Origin: Methanobrevibacter sp.
GTDB taxonomy: Archaea > Methanobacteriota > Methanobacteria > Methanobacteriales > Methanobacteriaceae
Direction: 5' to 3'
Length of the DNA: 40,292 nucleotides
NCBI GenBank assembly: GCA_017434525.1
Contig: JAFRFD010000132.1
Location: 1-40,292 of the forward strand
This document shows, one piece after another, positions 1 through 8,962 of this stretch (position 1 is its first letter; every line of letters begins with the position of its first letter). Position numbers and translations under genes: made by a program. The notes below the pieces were generated by a model. The model was not told where the DNA came from and made no database searches. It worked only from the letters and a program-made list of their open reading frames with translations.

Positions 1-5
1 AACCA

Positions 6-3000
6 TTATTTAATAGTTATTTTATTAGTAATTGTAGTTTTACCGTATGTTGTTTTGATTTTGTATTTTCCAACTTTCAAATTCAGTTTAATGGTTATTT
101 TTGCAACACCATTCTTATTGGTTTTTGCATAATAAGTTTTCCCTTTAATTTTAAATATTAGTTTTTTACCTACAATTGCCTTTCCTTTACTTGTTTTTAA
201 AACAGCAGCGAACTTAAATGATTTTGTTTTCTTTATTTTAATATTACTGGCCTTTAGGACTTGCTTAACAACAATTTTGTTTGATACCTTATATCCTCTG
301 TATTTAGCTGTGACAACATATTTGTTAGGAACAAGATTTATTGACAATTTAGCATATCCCTTATAATTGGTTTTAACTTTATAAGTGGCTCCATTCACTT
401 TAAAAACAACAACTTGTCCTGCGCCTACATAATTGCCATCATCTCCTACTATACGGACTGAATAAACTGATCCGTCAAGATAATCCATTGTTAGATCTTT
501 ATTTTTAAGAATCCTTTTAGTAATTGAAAATTGTTTTGTGACATTTCCACCAGTTACGGGATTTATGGCTGTTACAGAATAAGTTCCCACATTAAATATA
601 TTATTTAAAATAGCGACTCCATTTGCATCAGTTTTAACTTCAAATGAAACATTATTAACAACAAATCTTACTTTAGTATTTGCTAATGGACTTCCAGTGG
701 AAGTTAAAAATGTCGCTTTAAAATCAATACCACTATTAAAACCTCTATTCATGTCATTAGCCTTAATTGTAGACAATATGGTGGCTTTTGAAGTTTTGTT
801 TGATGGTTTTAAATAATCATTACCATCAAATTTTGTGGTTATCTGATAATTGCCTTCACTTATATCTAAATTAACAGCAATTTTACCATCGCTTCCAGTA
901 GTTGCATTATATTCCTTTTGTGCGATAGTTACAATGAGTTTTTCACCAGATAATGGATTTCCTTTAGCATCTTTTAAAGTAGCTGTAAACTTGCCACCAC
1001 TATAGCAAGTAATATCAGACACTACAATATCCGAACTGCCCATTACATTAAATTCAGCATTAACGACTTCTGATTTAAATCTTTCATCACCGGAATAGCT
1101 TATCTTTGCCTGATAGTGACCTGCATCAAGGTTAGGAATTAAAATCTCAACAGTTGAATCTACAATAGTGTTACTGTAATTTTCATCATTGATTTCAACA
1201 TTCACAATACCTGTAGCCTCACCATTTATTTTAATTATTATTTTAGTGGTTTCGCCTTGGTTATTGTTTTTAACATCATATGTCAAATCAGATTCTATTA
1301 GACTAGCTTTTGAGATAGAATATAATCCGGAAGAAGTTGTTAAATAAATTACTCCATTTTCATCCATTATTGGACGTCCAGTAATTTCATCTCCTATATT
1401 GGCTTTCCATAAAACATTTCCTTCACTGTCAAAGGAATATAACACTTCATCTGCACCAACATAGATTCTTCCATCATTTCCAACTAATATTCCTGAGGTA
1501 AATGACAGATTTGAAATCAATCTCTCTTCTCCTCCAACTATATCATATCCATATAATTTTCCTTGAGAATTAATTAGATATAAACTGCCGTCCTCGTCCA
1601 AAACAAGACTGCTACCTGCACCACCAGATACTGTGGTTTTCCAAATAGTTGAACCTTGTAGAGTTATTGCTTTTAATGAATTATCAGTTAAGGTATAAAT
1701 TGTGTTTCCAGGACCTACAACCGGACGAACTGAATTGGATATCACAGGAATGCTTGATTCAACTTTTTTATCTTTTAAATTAATTATTTTAATTGAATCT
1801 TCACATGCTACAACTGCATAATCATCATCAACAATTACAGGAGCAGAGGAAGGTTTGGAATTGCCCAGACTAATCAATGTAGGGTTTCCACCATATTCCC
1901 ATAACCTATAAGAAATAATGACAAGTTTATAATCATTGGAAGCATGCTGATATTCACTTGCAATGTAGATATTGGCATTTGAATCAATTATAGGTTCAAA
2001 CAAACTGGATCCCTGATAGATATTTGAATGACCGAATCTAGTTCCATCATTTTGATTAATGAAATAAAGAGTATTTCCGCTTTCAGGTGCAATAATCACA
2101 TCTCTACCAATAGCCAAACCTGAAAAATTACCATCAGATGTCAAATTATATGTCCACCTAATTTTTCCAGTATTATCGAATGAATATATGCTGGAACTTG
2201 TAATAGTATAAAGATTGCCTTCAGAGTCAATTGCTAAATTAACTATACTCTTTCCATCGAGATTATAAGTCCAAACAATTTTTCCATTTACATCACTTGA
2301 ATATGGGGATTTTCCATCATTTTGAGTATTATAACCTGAATTTGGCCATTGCGGAGTTGAATAATCTGAAACTGTAAATTCTGTAGTGTTTTCCACAGTC
2401 ACATAGTTATCACTGGTTAAAACAGCTGAAACCTCATACTCACCAATTTTTAAATCAGACAGCGTCCATGTAACCTTACCCAATCTAGTGATTGTTTTTG
2501 TTGTTGTCTCATCACCACAAACGATTGTGATGTTTCCAGTGACACCATTTTCTACATTAATCTCAATATTTTCAGAAGAACCTATCTTAATGTTTTCTGC
2601 TTTAATAACAAATGCAGTATTGGCCTTAGCTATATTGAATGAAGTTGAGTTCATATTGGAATTATAGACATTATCTCCACTGTAAACTGCAGTTACTTCT
2701 TTTTTACCGGCATTCAAATCTGAAATATTCACAATTGCCTTACCGTCTTTAACTTGAGAGGTTTTATTTTTACCGTCGATTGAAACTGTAACATTTCCTG
2801 ATGCATCTTTATTCAAGATAACCTCCACAGCTGCATTTTGGCCATAACTAATATCATCAACATTCAAGACAATGGATGTGTCCATTTTTCCAACGCCAAA
2901 TTTGACATTATCTTCACTTCCCAGATACTTCCAATCACCATTGTAGCTGGCAGTCACATCATAATCTCCTCTGGAAATGGATTTGATTGTATATATGACT

Positions 3001-6000
3001 TTTGAATCAACGATATTTACTGTTTCTTGCTTATTGTTTACAATTACAGTAACATTTCCGGTTGCACCCTCGGTTAATGCTATAGTTAATATTGCATCTT
3101 TGTTAAGTTCTATTTCCCCAACAGAAATTGTTGTTGTTGAGTTAAACTTAACTACATCAAAGCTTATGTCATTGACTGATGATTTATAATAGCTGTCACC
3201 TGAATATGCTGTATTTACTGTATGTTCCCCTAAAGGCAAGTTAGATATTGTGAATGTTGTTTTTGCATCATTGACAAATTTAGTTTGGGTTATTTCACCA
3301 ACAGTTACTGTTAAATTTCCTTTAGCATCACTTGGAAGTTCAATTTCAATTATTGCATCACTGCCGATAAAAGTATTGTTAACTGTTACATTCATTTGAG
3401 GTTTTACTTTAGACTCTGAAAATTTGAACTCTAAATCAACATCCCCTAAAACAATGGATAAATTCCCTTCAGAGGAAGTTAATGTAAACAGAGCATTTGC
3501 CATTCCATAGTTTAGTTTTATTTTGTCTTCACTGGATACTCCTCCAGCAGTTAATATGTTGAAGTTTACATTTGCTAAATTAGATGCATCATAATAGGAT
3601 ATCTCACCTTGTGATGTGACCAAATTATTTAAATTTAAACTGATTAATGCTTTTTCTCCTTTATCCAATATGGAAGCATTAGTTGTTGAATTTAAAAACA
3701 ACCAATTATTGCAATTAGAAGTTGAACTAATTTTTGGAGCAGTTGATAGATTATCGATTGTATTTCCCCACCAATTATTATCACAGTAAATCTTTTTTAA
3801 GCCTGTTGAGGATTTGGAATTAATTATTACATCATTTGAATTTTCATGTGAATTTCCTAAAAATACACAATCAGATACATAAACTTCAGTTGAAGTTAGA
3901 ATCACTGCTGAATATTTTCCATAATCATTATTGTTAATAAATACTGTTGATTTTACATCCAGTAATCCATTATTTGCCAAGCAAATGCATGAAGCAGAAG
4001 TTTGAGAAGATTGTGAATAACTAGCAGTGTTATTTTCAAAAACACATTCAAGAACTGTTAATGCATTTGATTTTTTGGAAGATACTGTATATTGAATACA
4101 TCCATCCTTGACAACATTATTTGAGAATGTTGAATTATAAATTTTTGAATTTTCTCCATCGGCAGATTTTACAAGAGAATTTGAATTAATATTGATATTA
4201 GCAGTGTTTCCATCAAAAATTGAGGATTCTATTTCATAGTTATTTGAACTTATTAAAACACCATTGTTATTAATAAATTCTATATTTCTAGCTTCAAAAG
4301 ATCCACCAGTTTCAATGAGAGTGCTTAATGAATTATCGACAAATCGACAATTTTCAATTTCAAGATTTCCGCTATCCTGTTTAATAATTCTGGCACTTGA
4401 AGAGGAAATGACATTGTTTTCAAAAATTAGATTTTTAAAAATAACATCAGCATTTTCAATGTTGAAGATTGTATCTTTAGAAGATATGACAACACCATCC
4501 TCACCTACTATTGTCAGATTGTAATCAATATTTATATTTGTATCTGAAAATGTTCCATCCATGATTAAAATATTTTGAGAGGTTTTTGCAATCTCGCATG
4601 CTTTAGTCAAACTTGCAACTGGACTTTCTCTAGATGAGCCGTTATTGCTATCTTTTCCATATTTTTGTGACACATAAATATACTCTTTAGGCAAACCAAC
4701 AGAAACTTCATTACTTTTACTATTTGATATGGATGGGACAACATAAACTTGGCACTTTTCGAGATTTTTTAAATTTAGAGTAAAATTTAACCCTGTGATT
4801 GTCTTTAGATATTGTCCATCAACATAAACATCGAATCCTGATTTCTCCAAAATATCTGAATCATAATATTTTTCATTCTTTAATTTCGCATCAATGTATA
4901 ATGTTACCTCATCATCCACCTTTTCACCAGCTTCGAGTTTAAGTTTGGAGAATTCTATGGAATTTCCCAAATAACTATTGTCACTGATTTCACAGTAAGA
5001 TGAATAATCAAGATTAATTACCAGAACCTCGCCCATTCTAGTGTGGTTAATGAACCTATTACCACTAATCACCACATTAGGTGAACCGTAATAAGAACCT
5101 TGAGAAATAGCACATATAGCACTACCTATAGAAGCACTGTTTTCTATAAAAGTAGTATTCAATACAGTAAGATTACCTTCATCCATAAATGATATTGCAC
5201 CACCTCTACCTAAACCGGTAGTAGACTCTTCAGTTAATGCCCAGCATAAGTTCTCATTATCCATAAATAATGAATCTTTCACATATACATATGGAGCATG
5301 CAGATACTTACTAGCCCCTATTGCACCACCACCATTATTAGTGGTACAATTGTTACCAACAAATATAGTATTATAAATCTGCAAGTAACTATATGTATAT
5401 AAAGCCCCACCATTCCATCCGGCAAGGTTATCTGTAAAATTTGAATCATAAATAGTTGTATTGGCTCCACCATGAGTATGTATAGCACCTGCCCACCAGA
5501 AAGCAGTGTTTTTATAGAATGTTGAATTTTTGACTACCAATACTCCACAGTTATTTATGCAACCCGGCTCTGTTCTAGCATAGTTTCCTTCAAAGTATGA
5601 ATCTGTTAGTTCCATACGTGCTCCGGTACATAATTTCGTAGCATCATCTTTTGGATCATAAATGCTTATGCAACCATAATCAGAAGTAATATTAGTAAAA
5701 GTACAGTTAACCAGACTAGCAGTTCCTCTTAAAAGATGTATTAATGAAGAATGGCCTCCGTCTATGGTTGAATTTGTAAAATAACAATTTTCAATTATGT
5801 TAGTTGCATTTCCTGCCATTTGCAGAAATACTGCATTTGGTTGGTATTTAGTTGAAATCCATTTAAATGTCACACCTTTTAAGGTTATTCCAAATCCTGA
5901 ATTTTCAGGCACATCTATTGGTAAATAACTTATATCTCGAGCATTAGGAGAAGAATCACCAAAATAAGCTCCGGAACTTCCTAAAATAGTTACCTCATTA

Positions 6001-6311
6001 TTCACTTTAATCTGATAGCTTTCATCAGATGGATTTGTTGGATAAAAATTTGTATTCTCTTTTAGTTTCAATACATAATTCTTATCTGATTGTGAACAAT
6101 AGTATTGCAAATCATTCCAATTTTCAACTGTTATTTCATCTGACTGTTCGCCAATCAAATCATAAGACGAATTATTTAGATTTATTTCAAGGGATTCATC
6201 AAAAACACTATCCAAAGTCGTGTTATCTGAATCACTAGCGGATACACTGCCAATAGCAAAAATAAATATTAATGCTATTAGAAATATTAAATATTTTTTA
6301 TTTGACCTCAT
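6..6311 (-). CDS. Giant secreted adhesin-like protein with beta-helix, Ig-like repeats and internal beta-propeller
   Basis: About 2101 residues, probably exported and held on the pseudomurein wall. A Lys-rich start and hydrophobic stretch ending near SVSAS is a signal peptide. Residues about 65-470 and 560-850 are right-handed beta-helix-like, rich in N-x-F/T-x-N turns and repeated 'NNWWGN'-type motifs. About 970-1320 hold four Ig-like repeats of about 85-90 residues ending in 'YSGD'-type loops. About 1325-1670 is a PQQ-type beta-propeller with repeated 'G.I.WTYN', 'DSEGNLY' and 'YSFD' blades. The rest is more Ig-like domains and a very Lys-rich C-terminal domain. No LPXTG motif is seen. The ATG at 6311 is preferred to the TTG nine bases upstream because the signal peptide begins there. 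It is divergent from the GIY-YIG gene. Role in attachment to host or partner cells is inferred from the family. Confidence 0.88.
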   Translation of the reverse strand: MRSNKKYLIFLIALIFIFAIGSVSASDSDNTTLDSVFDESLEINLNNSSYDLIGEQSDEITVENWNDLQYYCSQSDKNYVLKLKENTNFYPTNPSDESYQIKVNNEVTILGSSGAYFGDSSPNARDISYLPIDVPENSGFGITLKGVTFKWISTKYQPNAVFLQMAGNATNIIENCYFTNSTIDGGHSSLIHLLRGTASLVNCTFTNITSDYGCISIYDPKDDATKLCTGARMELTDSYFEGNYARTEPGCINNCGVLVVKNSTFYKNTAFWWAGAIHTHGGANTTIYDSNFTDNLAGWNGGALYTYSYLQIYNTIFVGNNCTTNNGGGAIGASKYLHAPYVYVKDSLFMDNENLCWALTEESTTGLGRGGAISFMDEGNLTVLNTTFIENSASIGSAICAISQGSYYGSPNVVISGNRFINHTRMGEVLVINLDYSSYCEISDNSYLGNSIEFSKLKLEAGEKVDDEVTLYIDAKLKNEKYYDSDILEKSGFDVYVDGQYLKTITGLNFTLNLKNLEKCQVYVVPSISNSKSNEVSVGLPKEYIYVSQKYGKDSNNGSSRESPVASLTKACEIAKTSQNILIMDGTFSDTNINIDYNLTIVGEDGVVISSKDTIFNIENADVIFKNLIFENNVISSSSARIIKQDSGNLEIENCRFVDNSLSTLIETGGSFEARNIEFINNNGVLISSNNYEIESSIFDGNTANININSNSLVKSADGENSKIYNSTFSNNVVKDGCIQYTVSSKKSNALTVLECVFENNTASYSQSSQTSASCICLANNGLLDVKSTVFINNNDYGKYSAVILTSTEVYVSDCVFLGNSHENSNDVIINSKSSTGLKKIYCDNNWWGNTIDNLSTAPKISSTSNCNNWLFLNSTTNASILDKGEKALISLNLNNLVTSQGEISYYDASNLANVNFNILTAGGVSSEDKIKLNYGMANALFTLTSSEGNLSIVLGDVDLEFKFSESKVKPQMNVTVNNTFIGSDAIIEIELPSDAKGNLTVTVGEITQTKFVNDAKTTFTISNLPLGEHTVNTAYSGDSYYKSSVNDISFDVVKFNSTTTISVGEIELNKDAILTIALTEGATGNVTVIVNNKQETVNIVDSKVIYTIKSISRGDYDVTASYNGDWKYLGSEDNVKFGVGKMDTSIVLNVDDISYGQNAAVEVILNKDASGNVTVSIDGKNKTSQVKDGKAIVNISDLNAGKKEVTAVYSGDNVYNSNMNSTSFNIAKANTAFVIKAENIKIGSSENIEINVENGVTGNITIVCGDETTTKTITRLGKVTWTLSDLKIGEYEVSAVLTSDNYVTVENTTEFTVSDYSTPQWPNSGYNTQNDGKSPYSSDVNGKIVWTYNLDGKSIVNLAIDSEGNLYTITSSSIYSFDNTGKIRWTYNLTSDGNFSGLAIGRDVIIAPESGNTLYFINQNDGTRFGHSNIYQGSSLFEPIIDSNANIYIASEYQHASNDYKLVIISYRLWEYGGNPTLISLGNSKPSSAPVIVDDDYAVVACEDSIKIINLKDKKVESSIPVISNSVRPVVGPGNTIYTLTDNSLKAITLQGSTIWKTTVSGGAGSSLVLDEDGSLYLINSQGKLYGYDIVGGEERLISNLSFTSGILVGNDGRIYVGADEVLYSFDSEGNVLWKANIGDEITGRPIMDENGVIYLTTSSGLYSISKASLIESDLTYDVKNNNQGETTKIIIKINGEATGIVNVEINDENYSNTIVDSTVEILIPNLDAGHYQAKISYSGDERFKSEVVNAEFNVMGSSDIVVSDITCYSGGKFTATLKDAKGNPLSGEKLIVTIAQKEYNATTGSDGKIAVNLDISEGNYQITTKFDGNDYLKPSNKTSKATILSTIKANDMNRGFNSGIDFKATFLTSTGSPLANTKVRFVVNNVSFEVKTDANGVAILNNIFNVGTYSVTAINPVTGGNVTKQFSITKRILKNKDLTMDYLDGSVYSVRIVGDDGNYVGAGQVVVFKVNGATYKVKTNYKGYAKLSINLVPNKYVVTAKYRGYKVSNKIVVKQVLKASNIKIKKTKSFKFAAVLKTSKGKAIVGKKLIFKIKGKTYYAKTNKNGVAKITIKLNLKVGKYKIKTTYGKTTITNKITIK

Positions 6312-6403
6312 AAATACCAACCTAATTGATAGAATATAAAAATATATATGTTAAATTAAATATTTAAACTTTTAAAGTTTATTTGAAAAAAATTAAGAAA
6401 ACA

Positions 6404-6414
6404 TTTTTAAATTA
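6404..6414 (+). promoter_or_regulatory. TATA-like promoter element of the GIY-YIG gene
   Basis: TTTTTAAATTA is centred about 27 bases before the ATG at 6436 and there is no ribosome site before that ATG, which suggests a leaderless transcript. The 6312-6435 gap is shared with the divergent adhesin, for which a TATATAT tract near 6340-6353 is the likely TATA region. Confidence 0.4.
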
Positions 6415-6435
6415 AAAAAACAAGTAATAACATAT

Positions 6436-6855
6436 ATGAAAGGATGTTATTGTCTAATTATCAATTTAGAAAACAAAACAGAAATCAGAATTGGTAAAAA
6501 ACTAGGCAAACTCAAATTCGATAAAGGATACTACATTTATGTAGGGTCTGCCATGAATTCGCTTGAAAACAGATTGAACAGACACTTAATGAAAACTAAA
6601 AAACTTCACTGGCACATAGATTACCTGTTGAAAGAAGCAGAAATTACTGAAATAATCTATAATGAAAACAAAAAAGTGGAATGCGAACTGTCACAATACC
6701 TCTCAACAAAAACAGGTGGAGTCAAAGACTTCGGGTGCTCTGATTGTGACTGCAAAAGTCACCTGTATTATTTTAAAAATAGAAATGAAGCTATTGAACA
6801 TGTGGAAAATGCCTATAAGTCAATAGCTATGGAATTTGAATATTTTAGAATATGA
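6436..6855 (+). CDS. DUF123 / GIY-YIG-like nuclease family protein
   Basis: A 139-residue protein of the archaeal DUF123 family, a divergent GIY-YIG fold. It begins GCY in place of GIY, followed by 'YYIYVGSA', the Arg-containing 'NRLNRHL' helix and 'LHWHIDYLL', all typical of the family. A Cys cluster 'FGCSDCDC' lies near residues 98-104. In other archaea this domain is often linked to endonuclease III-type repair proteins, but no such partner is adjacent here, so a repair role is only a family-level guess. Its 3' end overlaps the convergent winged-helix gene by 11 bases. The protein has full family length and a leaderless-type start. Confidence 0.8.
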   Translation: MKGCYCLIINLENKTEIRIGKKLGKLKFDKGYYIYVGSAMNSLENRLNRHLMKTKKLHWHIDYLLKEAEITEIIYNENKKVECELSQYLSTKTGGVKDFGCSDCDCKSHLYYFKNRNEAIEHVENAYKSIAMEFEYFRI

Positions 6856-7336
6856 AACCTTTCTTTTTCTTGTGTTTATATGAAATCTCAAATGCTCCAA
6901 GAGCCAATTTCTTTAAAACATCCAAATCTTCATCGCCAATGCCTACAATGTTTTCCCATTCAGATTCCAGGCCTGCAATTTCATCTAAAATCTCCAATCC
7001 TTTAGGTGTTAATGTGCAGTCATAGGCAAGTCCATTATCGGGATTCTTATCAATTTCAATCAAACCGTTTTTAGCCAATTTTTCGTATTTTTTCAAATAC
7101 AAACCCAAATGCATATTAAACAGATCATCCTTGTCGGCTTTCTCATATTCCCTAATTCTAACCTTTTTGTGATGAGGTTTTTCATGTTTTTTTACTTGTT
7201 TTAGAAGTACAATTTGACTTCTGTGTAAAAAAATGCTTAGATTTTCGCGCACATAAGTCATCTTGGACTCTTCAATAATATCAACTAGAGAAGATGCACC
7301 CATATTTTCAATTGCTTTTATATGCGGATGTGCCAT
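6845..7336 (-). CDS. Winged-helix-like protein, last gene of the helicase/HerA operon
   Basis: About 163 residues. I do not recognise a named family. The middle has the look of a winged helix: 'YEKLAKNGLIEID...GLAYDCTLTPKGLEILDEI' resembles the recognition helix and wing of MarR/PadR-type proteins. The N-terminal third is basic and histidine-rich (KKHEKPHHKK), and the C-terminus ends in a Lys-rich tail. The ATG at 7336 has GAGGTGA just upstream, so it is chosen over the TTG before it. It starts 9 bases after the HerA-like ATPase stop and is surely co-transcribed with it. A DNA-binding partner of the upstream ATPase and helicase is an inference. Confidence 0.65.
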   Translation of the reverse strand: MAHPHIKAIENMGASSLVDIIEESKMTYVRENLSIFLHRSQIVLLKQVKKHEKPHHKKVRIREYEKADKDDLFNMHLGLYLKKYEKLAKNGLIEIDKNPDNGLAYDCTLTPKGLEILDEIAGLESEWENIVGIGDEDLDVLKKLALGAFEISYKHKKKKGFIF

Positions 7337-7345
7337 CAAATCACC

Positions 7346-8956
7346 TCATTTCATTTGTCCAAATATTCCTCTCATGATTCCTTTTGTAACTTCACGGGCA
7401 GCAGTATTTGCAGCTTGTGAAACAGCCTTTTCAGCCATTCTTTGAGCTTCTGATTTTTTAGCTCTTTTACCCTTGGCCGGTTGTCCTCCTCCTAAAACTG
7501 TTCCTAAAATATCATCCAAACCAAATGCAGGTTGTGCTGGAGCCTCTTTTGAAGGTTCACTTTCTTGAGGAGTTATTTCAACAGGAGTCTCTTGTTTTTG
7601 CTCTATTGCTTGCTCAACAGCTTCCTTAGTTTCAGGAGCCACTTCACTTTCAATATTCGGATTGGAGTCAATTTTATTCAGTAGCAGTTCATATGCGGAT
7701 TCAGGGTCAACCGGATCCCAGTATTTGGATTTGAGTTCTGATAAATTGATTAGTTCAGATCTCATACCATCATCAATGGCGCCGATGAAACTTTGCGGAG
7801 GAACTATATCCACTTTTTCAACAACAGTAGGAACACCCTTTTCATCTAAAACGGATACCAATGCCTGACCGATTCCAAGCTCTGAGATGACATCTACAGT
7901 ATTGAATTCAGGGTTTGGTCTGAATGTTTCTGCGGCAACTTTAACAGCCTTTTGGTCTTTTGGAGTGTATGCATGAAGTGCATGTTGAACACGATTTCCC
8001 AGTTGTGCCAGGATATCATCAGGAATATCTGCCGGGGATTGTGAGATAAAGTATAATCCAACACCTTTTGACCTGATTAATCTGACTATTTGCTCAATCT
8101 TTTTGCCGAATTCAGGTGAGATGTCATCAAACAATAGGTGTGCCTCATCAAAGAAGAATACAAATTTAGGCTTGTCCATATCGCCCACTTCAGGCATGTT
8201 CTCAAACAATTCGGACAGCATCCACAAGAGAAATGTGGAATAAATCTCAGGAGAAAGTGATAGCTTTTGTGAATCCAGAATGTTGATGATACCCTTTCCG
8301 TTTTCATCCACTCTTATAAAATCATTCAAATCAAGTGCAGGCTCAAAGAAGAAATCATTTCCTCCTTGGTCTTCAAGTGTAATCAGACTTCTTAATATTG
8401 TGTTTGCTGATTTTTCAGCTATTGCACCATATTCGCTCTCATATTGCGCCTTATTTTCAACGACATGATTGATCATTGCCTTCAAGTCTTTTAAATCAAT
8501 GATTGGCAAGGAATTGTTATCTGCAACCCTAAATACAATATTTAAAACACCGGATTGCGCTTCTGATAAATTTAATATTTTGGAAAGAAGTACTGGACCC
8601 ATTTCGGACAATGTTACCCTTACTGGAAGACCCTTTTCGCCGAACAAATCCCAGAACTCAACAGGATATGCCTGATACTTGAATCCCTTAGCTGCAAGTC
8701 CATACTTTTCGACATTTGTTTTGATCTTTTCAGTTTCTGAACCCAACTTGGCAAGTCCTGAAATGTCACCTTTCATATCCGCCAAAAATACTGGGACTCC
8801 CATATCTGAAAATGATTCAGCCAAAGTTTTTAAAGTAATTGTTTTACCAGTTCCTGTTGCACCAGCTATTAGACCATGTCTATTAGCTAGTTTTGGTAAT
8901 AAAAACACATCAGCATTCTCATTACAACCGACCAATATTTTATCTTCCGCAAACAT
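7346..8956 (-). CDS. HerA-like / DUF853 family ATPase
   Basis: A 536-residue P-loop ATPase. Walker A is GATGTGKT at residues 32-39 and Walker B is 'FVFFFDEAH' near residue 270. The family motifs 'FLADMKGDISGLA' after the first helix and 'FISQSPADIPDDILAQLGNRVQHALHAYTP' support the DUF853 (YjgR) branch of HerA/FtsK-type DNA-translocating ATPases. The last 100 residues are a Glu/Pro/Gln-rich linker followed by a Lys- and Ala-rich helix, also typical. The start follows GGGTGA and lies 6 bases after the helicase stop. No membrane segment is seen, so it should be cytoplasmic. HerA relatives can act with nucleases in end resection, but no NurA-like gene is present. Confidence 0.88.
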   Translation of the reverse strand: MFAEDKILVGCNENADVFLLPKLANRHGLIAGATGTGKTITLKTLAESFSDMGVPVFLADMKGDISGLAKLGSETEKIKTNVEKYGLAAKGFKYQAYPVEFWDLFGEKGLPVRVTLSEMGPVLLSKILNLSEAQSGVLNIVFRVADNNSLPIIDLKDLKAMINHVVENKAQYESEYGAIAEKSANTILRSLITLEDQGGNDFFFEPALDLNDFIRVDENGKGIINILDSQKLSLSPEIYSTFLLWMLSELFENMPEVGDMDKPKFVFFFDEAHLLFDDISPEFGKKIEQIVRLIRSKGVGLYFISQSPADIPDDILAQLGNRVQHALHAYTPKDQKAVKVAAETFRPNPEFNTVDVISELGIGQALVSVLDEKGVPTVVEKVDIVPPQSFIGAIDDGMRSELINLSELKSKYWDPVDPESAYELLLNKIDSNPNIESEVAPETKEAVEQAIEQKQETPVEITPQESEPSKEAPAQPAFGLDDILGTVLGGGQPAKGKRAKKSEAQRMAEKAVSQAANTAAREVTKGIMRGIFGQMK

Positions 8957-8962
8957 TAGTTT

